This document shows positions 25,516 to 32,816 of a DNA stretch of 64,000 nt, one piece after another. The stretch spans positions 62,001-126,000 of the forward strand of contig QEKJ01000002.1 of the NCBI GenBank assembly GCA_003096535.1. The letters run 5' to 3'. Each line of letters opens with the position of its first letter. Position 1 is the stretch's first letter. The translations under genes and the position numbers were made by a program. The stretch is from Agathobaculum butyriciproducens. GTDB taxonomy: Bacteria; Bacillota; Clostridia; Oscillospirales; Butyricicoccaceae. The notes under the pieces are model-generated. The model was not told the DNA's origin. It searched no databases and saw nothing but the letters and a program-made list of their open reading frames with translations.

Positions 25516-27141
25516 TCAATGATGTTTGTTGGATATAAAGTATTTTATTATTACATATCCGATAATTACGGATATTATTAGAAGAACAGACGCATAAATA
25601 GTAATAGGCGTATTAATGATATTTGCCAGATGAAATTCCCTGGAAGAAAAATTTGGCGTTGCAGAAGTGAAATCGGTACAGAGGAAAGAATGTTCGATAT
25701 TGGTCGTTTCAACACCGGCAGTTGTAGTGCAAATGATGGCTGGTGTAACTTGAGTAATCATCTGTCCAGTTGGAGCCGTAAACAAAATTGTTCCATTACC
25801 ATCGGTGAGTGATTCTGTATATGCATTGATTGATGTGTCTGAAACCTGTATATACCGTATTTCGCCGTTTACTATAAATGCTGTGCGAATGTTATTTTTT
25901 AATAATGTGCCGGATTGATTATATAAAGTTGCAATGCGTAAACCGTTTTGAAGATTTGATACACAGGCGATTTCATTTTGAAAATTATTATTAAATACGT
26001 TTGCTACATATAACTCCTCATTGGAAGGAATAGGTATTAGTGTATTGGTATCTAGATTCCTTATTTGAATTGTATTTTCTTTTAAAAGTTGGAAAATAGA
26101 ATTACTTTGTACAGCATTTTTAATGCTATCGAATGTGGGTGGGACTAATAATGTTCCATCTTGCTTCATTATGCCCCATTTGCCGTTTTTTGTTTGCACA
26201 AGGACACGATCAAATAAATCTGCATGGCTTCCTGCCAATGAAATTATAGAGCTATATTGATCAAAAGTTCTTATATGTCCACTATGATTCCAATAGGAAA
26301 TGCTATTATTCTTTTGGACGGCTGCAAGGTCGGAAGATAGAAGTGTGATAGAATCCGCACCTTGCGTGATTTCACGACCGCTTGTATCAAGAAGTGTAGC
26401 TGTGCCGTTAGCTTGTGCAGTGAATAACTGCGTTTTCCCTATGTAATACGGTTCAATGTCATCATACTGTTTGCTTACACAAGTACTATTATGGTATATG
26501 GCATATTGAGTGTTGTTGCATCCAATCCACAGTATATTATCTTGTGCTTGATTCGTTGTAGCAGATATAATTTCAGCAATATCGGTTTGAAATATCGAAT
26601 TACCGGTAGCATCATAAATTGTATTCTCAGCGAAAAAGTAATGATCATCTTCGGATACATTAATGGTATGTCCTTTTACAGAAGTAATGACTTGTTGTTT
26701 TTTCAAATCAATCAATTCGGAAGTCTGAGCTGACAGGTCAACAGGAGAAGCATCATCAGGAGCAAAGACACCAATGGCAAAATCTCCATAAAATTGCACA
26801 CTGTTATATTTGTAAGGAGTAAGTTGTGAGAAATCTTGGCTGAAGATGGAGTATTTACCATCTTTTGGAAGAATAAAATATGAAGTATGATTGAGCATCG
26901 TGTAATCAGGCAATTCTGCAATGTGTTCTATAATCTTAAATTCTGTTAAAACTCCTTGATTATTAGTGTATAGGTGGAGTTCTTGTGCCTTTTCATCCAG
27001 ATGTGCAACATATTCGCCTAGTCCGAACAGATGTTGATTTTCAGGTATTTCATCCCATGTAGGTTTAATAGCAAGTGCACTGTTCAACAATACAGCTATG
27101 AGTGGAATACATAATAATTTCTTGATAATAATATTTATCAC
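25516..27141 (-). CDS. Exported WG-repeat-like protein with C-terminal membrane anchor (ICE cargo 2)
   Basis: 541 residues. N-terminal signal (about 5-24), a long extracellular region of short beta units with at least one clear WG repeat (KNGKWGIMKQDGTLLVPP), and a C-terminal membrane helix (about 512-532) followed by KYFISNKHH. So it is probably displayed outside and anchored at its end. WG repeats are binding scaffolds without known catalysis. It lies downstream of the agr genes on the same strand and has low GC. It replaces cargo 1 in the second copy of the tcpC-cargo-agrC module. Confidence 0.55.
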   Translation of the reverse strand: MINIIIKKLLCIPLIAVLLNSALAIKPTWDEIPENQHLFGLGEYVAHLDEKAQELHLYTNNQGVLTEFKIIEHIAELPDYTMLNHTSYFILPKDGKYSIFSQDFSQLTPYKYNSVQFYGDFAIGVFAPDDASPVDLSAQTSELIDLKKQQVITSVKGHTINVSEDDHYFFAENTIYDATGNSIFQTDIAEIISATTNQAQDNILWIGCNNTQYAIYHNSTCVSKQYDDIEPYYIGKTQLFTAQANGTATLLDTSGREITQGADSITLLSSDLAAVQKNNSISYWNHSGHIRTFDQYSSIISLAGSHADLFDRVLVQTKNGKWGIMKQDGTLLVPPTFDSIKNAVQSNSIFQLLKENTIQIRNLDTNTLIPIPSNEELYVANVFNNNFQNEIACVSNLQNGLRIATLYNQSGTLLKNNIRTAFIVNGEIRYIQVSDTSINAYTESLTDGNGTILFTAPTGQMITQVTPAIICTTTAGVETTNIEHSFLCTDFTSATPNFSSREFHLANIINTPITIYASVLLIISVIIGYVIIKYFISNKHH

Positions 27142-27183
27142 ATCCTATTGATTTATAGATAGTAAACAAGAACTATAGATAGC

Positions 27184-27219
27184 ACAAGAAACGATACCTG
27201 ATTCAGTATCGTTTCTTGT
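27184..27219 (-). terminator. Terminator downstream of the 90-codon frame
   Basis: Fourteen-base-pair perfect stem, ACAAGAAACGATAC (27184-27197) with its complement at 27206-27219, 8-nt loop. The T-run is weak on both strands. Confidence 0.6.
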
Positions 27220-27223
27220 AAAA

Positions 27224-27496
27224 TTATAGAATTTTCATTGATAAATCACCGGAATTTCCGCCGATTAAAATAATTTGTAATAAAGAAGTGGTAGACGCAT
27301 CGTATGTAAATGGCAGTGCTTTAGCATACCATGTTCCGTTGTTTACTCGTGTCATAATGGTGCCAGCGTTGTTTGTAGCCTTAGAAAATTGAATTTTTCG
27401 ACCATTACAACCGGATAGATTCAAATCATAAATGATACCGTAATTTCCGATAACCAACCATCGTGTATCTAATATAACGGTACCCGCATCGTTCAT
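27224..27496 (-). CDS. Small hypothetical protein or gene fragment
   Basis: 90 residues from ATG 27496, with no strong ribosome binding site. The frame continues upstream for about 16 more codons to a stop with no better start. The sequence alternates small beta-like strands with G, N and T (TRWLVIGNYGIIYDLNLSGC, RVNNGTWYAKALPF). It could be the end of a longer surface protein lost by deletion. Not recognised. Confidence 0.35.
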   Translation of the reverse strand: MNDAGTVILDTRWLVIGNYGIIYDLNLSGCNGRKIQFSKATNNAGTIMTRVNNGTWYAKALPFTYDASTTSLLQIILIGGNSGDLSMKIL

Positions 27497-27663
27497 TTGT
27501 TGCGTGCCAATTCCATCAACGCCAGCGATAGCATCTAGCTGGACTTACTGCATTGGGTTCATTCCCTTCATTTGGTGTATTTGTATTATACAACATACGG
27601 TAAAATACACAATGAGATTGCAGAGTTTGGCAGGCCTGATGCAGTAAAATGTACCAATAAAGA

Positions 27664-27685
27664 GCGGTAGCTTTGAAGCTATCGC
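27664..27685 (-). terminator. Terminator of the agrC-agrA-XRE transcript
   Basis: Ten-base-pair stem GCGGTAGCTT (27664-27673)/AAGCTATCGC (27676-27685) with one G-T/A mismatch, short loop, CTCTTTATT on the minus strand. Confidence 0.55.
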
Positions 27686-27693
27686 CCTTTGTT

Positions 27694-28959
27694 TTACAAA
27701 TTCAAAATAATCTCTACGGTATATAGATTATTCTCTTGATTGATTTGCATTGTGCCGCCGATTTGTTCTACTGTGGAACTGACGTTTTTCAGCCCATAAC
27801 CATGAATACCCTCGCGTTTCTTAGAAGAAAATTCTGGGTCATAGGGATTGGAAATGCGGTAATACAGAATACTGTCCTTTTGTCTTAAAGTTAAACTTAC
27901 GATTTTAGGCGTATCGGCAGATACACCGCTGCATGCGCGAATTGCGTTATCCAATGTATTTCCGAGAATAACACTTAAAACCAGCGGGGACAGGGCAAGC
28001 TGAGGGGAAACAAAAACGTCGATTTTTAAAGTAATACCGGCAAGCGAGGATTTTCCCAGTGCATCATTCAAAATTGCGTTAATAACCGGATGGTCTACAT
28101 CAACGATTTTGCTAAGCGAATTAAATGATTTGGTAATGGTTTCGAGATATAACTCTGCTTGTGATACATCACTGTCCTTGACTAATGCAGTAACAGCAGT
28201 TAATTGCTTTTTTATATCATGCCACAGGCTTCGCGTTTGCTCGTTAGCGGATTTCATCTGTTCGTAATAAGACAGCTGAGTTTCGAGTTGCTGTTCAGCC
28301 AAACGCCGCTGCTGCTCGTTTTCGTAATTTGTACGAATAGATCGCATATATACGAAGAATACAATGTTGATGTACAAAATTCCGGCAATAGAAAGTGTTA
28401 ATAATATTAAAAGAAAGTGCGATACGGTTCCGACCAATTCCAATGATACAATGCAGATAAATACACTGACGAGCTGGCAGGTCGTGAGTGGGAGCAATTC
28501 TTTGAATGGAATATCAAGTAAACCTTTTTTGCCGAACAGTGTGACAATAAAAAGAATGAGCAGCAAGTTTATCAGCTTTGCAAAGATGATAAATATGCAG
28601 CGTGCTAACCCCTGTCCGAGGATAACCGTTCGTGAAATGCCGGAGAGATAAAAAGGATATTCACATATTACGTCAACCAACACACTGAGGGTTATAAATG
28701 CTGTTGAAGTTAAAAGTGCCTTGCGAACAGTGGATTCAAAAATCGCATATGTTGATACACTGATAATGCTCCAGCTAAGTAGGATACGAAGTATACCCAG
28801 CATAGGGATACAGCTCATCACGATAATAAAAATACCTACAAGCAAGTATAAATGTCCTTTGTATTTAGCGCTGCGATATTTTGAGTAAAATCCAGATGCA
28901 AAAAGATAGAGTAGAAAGGTGTCTAATACACCACTGAGGGCTTCAATTAGCAAAGTCAT
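27694..28959 (-). CDS. agrC: AgrC-like sensor histidine kinase (GHKL family)
   Basis: 421 residues. Six or so N-terminal membrane helices (about 1-205), a coiled-coil (about 212-245), the phospho-acceptor H247 in SLWHDIKKQL, and a GHKL ATPase domain with the N-box GNTLDNAIRAC and G-box HGYGLKNV. This is the layout of AgrC peptide-pheromone receptors. It overlaps the response regulator by four bases (ATGA). Its ligand is likely the peptide encoded in the agrB'-'agrD frame at 30204. Confidence 0.87.
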   Translation of the reverse strand: MTLLIEALSGVLDTFLLYLFASGFYSKYRSAKYKGHLYLLVGIFIIVMSCIPMLGILRILLSWSIISVSTYAIFESTVRKALLTSTAFITLSVLVDVICEYPFYLSGISRTVILGQGLARCIFIIFAKLINLLLILFIVTLFGKKGLLDIPFKELLPLTTCQLVSVFICIVSLELVGTVSHFLLILLTLSIAGILYINIVFFVYMRSIRTNYENEQQRRLAEQQLETQLSYYEQMKSANEQTRSLWHDIKKQLTAVTALVKDSDVSQAELYLETITKSFNSLSKIVDVDHPVINAILNDALGKSSLAGITLKIDVFVSPQLALSPLVLSVILGNTLDNAIRACSGVSADTPKIVSLTLRQKDSILYYRISNPYDPEFSSKKREGIHGYGLKNVSSTVEQIGGTMQINQENNLYTVEIILNL

Positions 28960-29642
28960 ATGTTTTCCCTCGCAAACTTTGTAAAAGCTGCAATGACATC
29001 TTTCTTTCGGTTTCTACTGATTTTGATGAGTTGATGGTCCTGCATTTCTATATCGTCTTTTGTTATGCGAACTACATGATGCAGATTGATTAGGAAACTG
29101 GCATGAATACGAAGAAAATTTGCAGATGATAATTGTGGTTCAACCTCTTTTAAGCTCAATCGAGTTTTATAAATCTGCTGCTGTGTATGAATGAAAAGCA
29201 TATAATTACGGGACTCGAAATACAGAATTTCTTGTACAGGGATACGATACAGTTCGCCATTCGAGGAGAATGAAAAATACTGCGGAACGATCAGACGCAA
29301 AGCGCGCTTGAGAACCTCATAGAACTTTTCCTCATTAAGAGGTTTTACAAGATAATGAAAAGCCACGTCATAACCACGAATCGTATATTCGGTGCTCTTG
29401 GTTACAAAAACAATAAGCGGCTGTGAGCTCCCCGACATAAGTTCTTCTGCAGCATCAAAGCCATTTGTATCATCCATTTCAATATCCAGAAAAATCAATG
29501 GGAAAAATGTCGTTTTTGCTGCTGTCAACAGTTCGTCTGCTGACGAAAAAAGGACAATAGATAATTCGGGGGCATATCGTTTGACTAATGCTTTAATGTT
29601 GAGTCGTTCTTGATCTTCATCATCACAAATTGCAATTCGCAT
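28956..29642 (-). CDS. agrA: AgrA-like LytTR response regulator
   Basis: 228 residues: receiver domain with D53 in FLDIEM and acidic pocket CDDED at 6-10, then a LytTR DNA-binding domain (about 125-225, with YFESRNYMLFIHT and RIHASFLINLHHV). It should bind pairs of direct repeats; a candidate pair with 21-bp period lies at 30083-30118 upstream of the divergent agr promoter. Co-transcribed with agrC. Confidence 0.88.
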   Translation of the reverse strand: MRIAICDDEDQERLNIKALVKRYAPELSIVLFSSADELLTAAKTTFFPLIFLDIEMDDTNGFDAAEELMSGSSQPLIVFVTKSTEYTIRGYDVAFHYLVKPLNEEKFYEVLKRALRLIVPQYFSFSSNGELYRIPVQEILYFESRNYMLFIHTQQQIYKTRLSLKEVEPQLSSANFLRIHASFLINLHHVVRITKDDIEMQDHQLIKISRNRKKDVIAAFTKFARENI

Positions 29643-29653
29643 AAATACTCCTG

Positions 29654-29971
29654 TTAAAAATCACATCTTGAAATTAGTTTTAACATTCCAAGGGCTAATT
29701 GTTGCTGTTTCTTTGAGAGCTTGGAATAGAGTTGTGCGTATTCTTGCTTCAGTTTTTCACTTTCTTCGAGCGTTGATGTGCAGAATAGAGATTGTACATC
29801 AAGCTCTAATGTTTCAATCAACTGTAATAAAACCGGATAAGATGGATAACTGAGCCCGCGTTCAATTTGGCCGATGTATCCAGCTGTTTTCCCGATTTTT
29901 TCAGCAAGACGCTCTTGCGTCAACCCTAACTCTTTTCGTTTGGCTTGAATAATTTCTCCAAGACCTGTCAT
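29654..29971 (-). CDS. XRE family transcriptional regulator
   Basis: 105 residues. Helix-turn-helix at about 6-60 (AKRKELGLTQERLAEKIGKTAGYIGQIERG) and a C-terminal helical part with KLSKKQQQLALGML. Transcribed together with agrA and agrC (11 bp gap). The inverted repeat at 29986-30023 lies just upstream, so autoregulation is likely. Related GGTAT/ATACTA boxes occur at the agr promoter, suggesting a second layer on the pheromone switch. Confidence 0.82.
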   Translation of the reverse strand: MTGLGEIIQAKRKELGLTQERLAEKIGKTAGYIGQIERGLSYPSYPVLLQLIETLELDVQSLFCTSTLEESEKLKQEYAQLYSKLSKKQQQLALGMLKLISRCDF

Positions 29972-29985
29972 TTATAATCACCTCA

Positions 29986-30023
29986 GGTATAGCGATACTA
30001 TTATTCTAAGTAGTATGGATACC
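29986..30023. promoter_or_regulatory. Candidate operator in the agr divergent region
   Basis: Imperfect inverted repeat: GGTAT-AGCG-ATACTATTA on one side and TAAGTAGTAT-GG-ATACC on the other. Similar boxes (TATACTATC near 30059-30067, GGTATAGTAG near 30155) flank the other promoter. It is a likely XRE-protein site. Confidence 0.45.
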
Positions 30024-30082
30024 AATTAGAAGCGATTAATACTATTATTTTATAATAGTTATACTATCTTTTCAACTAATTA

Positions 30083-30142
30083 CTGCAAAAACATGACTAA
30101 ACTCTGCAAGGACATTGAAATACTTCAAGAGGTCGATATAAT
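30083..30142 (+). promoter_or_regulatory. agr promoter with LytTR-type direct repeats
   Basis: TTGAAA (30115-30120), 16 bp, TATAAT (30137-30142). Two direct repeats CTGCAAAAACATGA (30083-30096) and CTGCAAGGACATTGA (30104-30118) are 21 bp apart, two helical turns, ending at the -35: the usual arrangement for AgrA/LytTR activators. Confidence 0.65.
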
Positions 30143-30203
30143 AGTGGGTATCAGGTATAGTAGTAAATAAGAGAGAATAGAGTATTTTTATGAAGAAATT
30201 TGT

Positions 30204-30506
30204 ATGAAGAAATTTGTCGATTCTTATTGTAACTATCTCCAAAAGAAGCGGATTATTGTATCAAATGAGCAATGGGAAATCTGTGCGTACGGTTTAGAAT
30301 TGATCGTTTCGGCAATCCTGAATATTGTAATTTTGGTAATGTGCTCATTTGTACTACATGAAGAAAGGTATATCAACTGGTGTATTGTGCATGGTAGTCA
30401 GCTTATTACTGCACTGGTAATTGTTGCAGCAACCGCTTCAGTGGGCACTACTTGTCTGTTTGAATCGTATCAGCCGGAAGTTCCAGAATGCCTTCGTGAG
30501 CGATAA
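30204..30506 (+). CDS. agrB'-'agrD in-frame fusion (truncated processing protease joined to autoinducer precursor)
   Basis: 100 residues. Residues 1-60 look like the start of AgrB (YCNYLQKKRIIVSNEQWEI, YGLELIVSAILNIVILV). Residues 65-100 look like AgrD: hydrophobic helix, then TTC-LFES-YQPEVPECL. The tail aligns with S. aureus AgrD-I (C-DFIM-DEPKVPEEL), predicting a ring of Cys plus LFES. The His and Cys of AgrB catalysis would lie in the missing segment, so the protein cannot process itself. A 14-bp tandem duplication at the start (30190-30203, 30204-30217) leaves a five-codon decoy frame. Loss-of-function deletion or a real fused precursor are both possible. Confidence 0.65.
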   Translation: MKKFVDSYCNYLQKKRIIVSNEQWEICAYGLELIVSAILNIVILVMCSFVLHEERYINWCIVHGSQLITALVIVAATASVGTTCLFESYQPEVPECLRER

Positions 30507-30566
30507 TATGTGGGCGGATGTACAAATATTGAAATAAAAAATTCAAATCTGTAAAATTTGATCAGT

Positions 30567-30612
30567 ACGCTACTGCAATCCTAATCAAGGGTGTTGTCAG
30601 TAGCGTTTTGAT
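30567..30612 (+). terminator. First terminator-like hairpin after the agr fusion
   Basis: Stem ACGCTACTG (30567-30575)/CAGTAGCGT (30598-30606), followed by TTTGATTT. Confidence 0.55.
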
Positions 30613-30633
30613 TTGTAAAATGTTTTATGAAGC

Positions 30634-30680
30634 AAAGCCATTTGTATAGCTTAATAGCTATGCGGAAGGCTTTATTTTTT
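30634..30680 (+). terminator. Second terminator after the agr fusion
   Basis: AAAGCC (30634-30639)/GGCTTT (30668-30673) with an inner ATAGCT/AGCTAT stem and a following ATTTTTTT. Confidence 0.7.
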
Positions 30681-30799
30681 TGCCCTAAAATCAAAAAGCG
30701 CAGAGCATTTCGCTCTTTTATAGATTCTTGGCAAGCCTGCATTGCCCGCTATCCATAAGTTCCAATCTCAAACAAAAATTTGGAGATTGGAGCTTGAAA

Positions 30800-31288
30800 A
30801 TGAAAAACTGGCAGAAAAACCGCAACTACAAGCGGGTTAAAGATAAGGACGGTAACGTAGTTGCAAACATCATCACCGTGTTCGGACAGGATGTAGAGGT
30901 TTCGGACGAGATATTTGCTACATACGCACAGGTAGACCGACGTGCAAGATATGTTGGTGAGGATATTCCGGCGCAGCACGAACTTTCGCTGGAACAGTTT
31001 GAAGAAGAAGGTGTATCACTTGAAAAGCTGATTCGTGAGACCGCGCCCAGTGCTGAGGAATGGTTCATGGAACAGGAAGAAAGCAATGCGTTTGAACGGG
31101 AATTGTTCAAGGTGCCTGCCGTGTTGGATATGTTAGAAGATTCGGACCGTCAGTTGATCAACGCATTGTTCTATAAAGGCATTTCTGTACGTGAGTATGC
31201 ACAGCGGCTTGGTATTTCGCACACAATGGTACGAAAGCGGAGAGACCGTATTTTGCGCAATATGAAAAAATATTTTTCAAAAGACTGA
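30800..31288 (+). CDS. Sigma-70 region 4-like regulatory protein (Tn916 Orf7-like)
   Basis: 162 residues from ATG 30800; GGAG lies upstream, and the frame to 30728 lacks a site. The C-terminal 60 residues resemble sigma region 4 (DSDRQLINALFYKGISVREYAQRLGISHTMVRKRRDRILRNMKK). No clear region 2 is present, so it may be an accessory regulator rather than a full sigma factor. Tn916 has a similar gene (Orf7) after the transfer operon. Confidence 0.7.
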   Translation: MKNWQKNRNYKRVKDKDGNVVANIITVFGQDVEVSDEIFATYAQVDRRARYVGEDIPAQHELSLEQFEEEGVSLEKLIRETAPSAEEWFMEQEESNAFERELFKVPAVLDMLEDSDRQLINALFYKGISVREYAQRLGISHTMVRKRRDRILRNMKKYFSKD

Positions 31289-31320
31289 AAAAGACGGTTT
31301 CCACTGGCCGTTACAGCGGG

Positions 31321-31720
31321 GGAATTAGTGAGAGGAATAAGTATTTTCTCTCACTGTTCCTTGGCAACTGAACATCAAACATCAGGTACAAATTCTGTGC
31401 GGAGAGCTGCGGCGTAAAGCCGCGAACTGTCGGGCGGCTCCCGACAAGGCGACGACCCACATAGATGATAATGATACTCCCGATCAGTCACCGTCCGAGC
31501 GTGAAAAGCGTCGCAGGCCATGAGATCGGACAACAAGATAGGTGCAATGCCTGTGAGGTCGGTACGCCGCCGGCCGCCTGATGTTTCCCGGCAGTCGGGG
31601 GTGAGGACGAATAGGCTGACAGAGAAATGCGAGGTGATGATATATATGATAGTGTAAAAATCCGGACAACAGAATAATCACAAACCGGAAGAACCGCATG
31701 GATTCCTCCGGTTTTGCTTT
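31321..31720 (+). ncRNA. Candidate structured RNA with closing helix and terminator
   Basis: 444 bp without a gene, but with dense pairing. A 10-bp perfect long-range helix, AAACATCAGG (31377-31386)/CCTGATGTTT (31577-31586), encloses GCGGC-GTAAA-GCCGC (31409-31423), TGTCGGG-N5-CCCGACA (31428-31446) and GTCCGA/TCGGAC (31493-31498/31526-31531). An alternative pairing CCGATC (31480-31485)/GATCGG (31524-31529) competes with the last. Before it is GGAA-AGTGAGAG/CTCTCACT-TTCC (31321-31360). After it is a terminator-like stem AAACCGGA (31682-31689)/TCCGGTTT (31708-31715) right before the next ribosome binding site. It is either an independent RNA or a leader controlling the downstream genes. No known class recognised. 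Confidence 0.5.
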
Positions 31721-31732
31721 TGGAGGTTATCT

Positions 31733-31933
31733 ATGGAATGGAAAAACGCAAATAAGATACTGCCGGAGCGCGGTCATCGGGTTCTGTGCCTGTATCCGAA
31801 CGGCAAAATGGACGTACAGCTTTACTTAGGCCGTGAGAGTTTCGTTCACGATCTGTACGGCCGCTGTATTTTCTGGACGGAACTGCCGAAACGTCCCAAA
31901 GCCTACTTCAAACTCATGGGGCGCAATGAATAA
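31733..31933 (+). CDS. Small DUF551-like protein
   Basis: 66 residues from ATG 31733 (GGAGGT 6 bp upstream). The pattern W...LPERGHRVLCLYPNG...FWTELPKRP resembles DUF551, short proteins common in phages and conjugative elements. Function unknown. It overlaps the next gene by 8 bp. Confidence 0.5.
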   Translation: MEWKNANKILPERGHRVLCLYPNGKMDVQLYLGRESFVHDLYGRCIFWTELPKRPKAYFKLMGRNE

Positions 31934-32804
31934 GGAACAGCAGGCAATCACTCGTCTGCGGCTGGCTGCGGAAATGAGTGAAACCTATTACCACGCATCG
32001 TTGGTCATTACCACATCGGGCGGCAAGGACAGCGATGTGTGTCTTGCGCTGGCACGGGCGGCCGGTATCCGGTACGAAGTACAGCATAATCATACCTCGG
32101 TAGATGCTCCCGAAACGGTTTACCATGTGCGCGAAACTTTTCATCGGCTGGAAAACGAGGGTATCAAGTGTACCGTCAACCTGCCAACGTACAAGGGTGC
32201 TCGCGTGACAATGTGGAATTTGATACCGCAAAAACTCATGCCGCCGACGCGCGTTGTACGATACTGCTGTTCGGTTCTCAAAGAGCAGGGCGGCAAAGGT
32301 CGCATGATAACAACAGGTGTCCGTTGGGCCGAAAGCGCCAAACGCCGCAAGAACCGCGGTATTTACGAAAAACAATCCGCAGACATAAGCCGCAGAATCA
32401 CGATCAGCAATGATAACGACGATACCCGGAGGCTGTTCGAGAACTGCCGATTGCAGGCAAAGCGCGTCTGTAATCCAATCGTAGACTGGACGGACAGAGA
32501 AGTGTGGGACTACATTCGTTCCGAGCATATCCCGGTCAATCCGTTGTATGAGCGCGGCTTTCATCGTGTCGGCTGTATTGGCTGTCCGCTGGCAGGCCGT
32601 GCCGGGCGGCAGTTTGAGTTTGGTCGGTATCCGACCTACGAGCGGGCGTATCTGCACGCATTTGAACGGATGCTTGCGGAACGCCGCTGCAGAAACCTGC
32701 CTGCTGTCTGGCAGAGCGGGGAAGAAGTGCTGCACTGGTGGCTGCAGGATGGTGTGCTGCCGGGGCAGTTGAGCATTTCAGATTACTTAACAGAAATGGA
32801 GTGA
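31926..32804 (+). CDS. Phosphoadenosine phosphosulfate reductase family protein
   Basis: 292 residues from ATG 31926. PP-loop SGGKDS near residue 36 binds ATP/PAPS. Cysteine pairs (RYCCSVLK, and VGCIGCPLAGRAGR) could hold a metal or Fe-S cluster, as in DndC-like and phage-borne relatives. These accessory versions do not assimilate sulfate; roles in DNA or tRNA sulfur modification have been shown only for some. No dnd genes are near. Its role in the ICE is not known. Confidence 0.75.
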   Translation: MNKEQQAITRLRLAAEMSETYYHASLVITTSGGKDSDVCLALARAAGIRYEVQHNHTSVDAPETVYHVRETFHRLENEGIKCTVNLPTYKGARVTMWNLIPQKLMPPTRVVRYCCSVLKEQGGKGRMITTGVRWAESAKRRKNRGIYEKQSADISRRITISNDNDDTRRLFENCRLQAKRVCNPIVDWTDREVWDYIRSEHIPVNPLYERGFHRVGCIGCPLAGRAGRQFEFGRYPTYERAYLHAFERMLAERRCRNLPAVWQSGEEVLHWWLQDGVLPGQLSISDYLTEME

Positions 32805-32816
32805 AGGAGTGAAACA

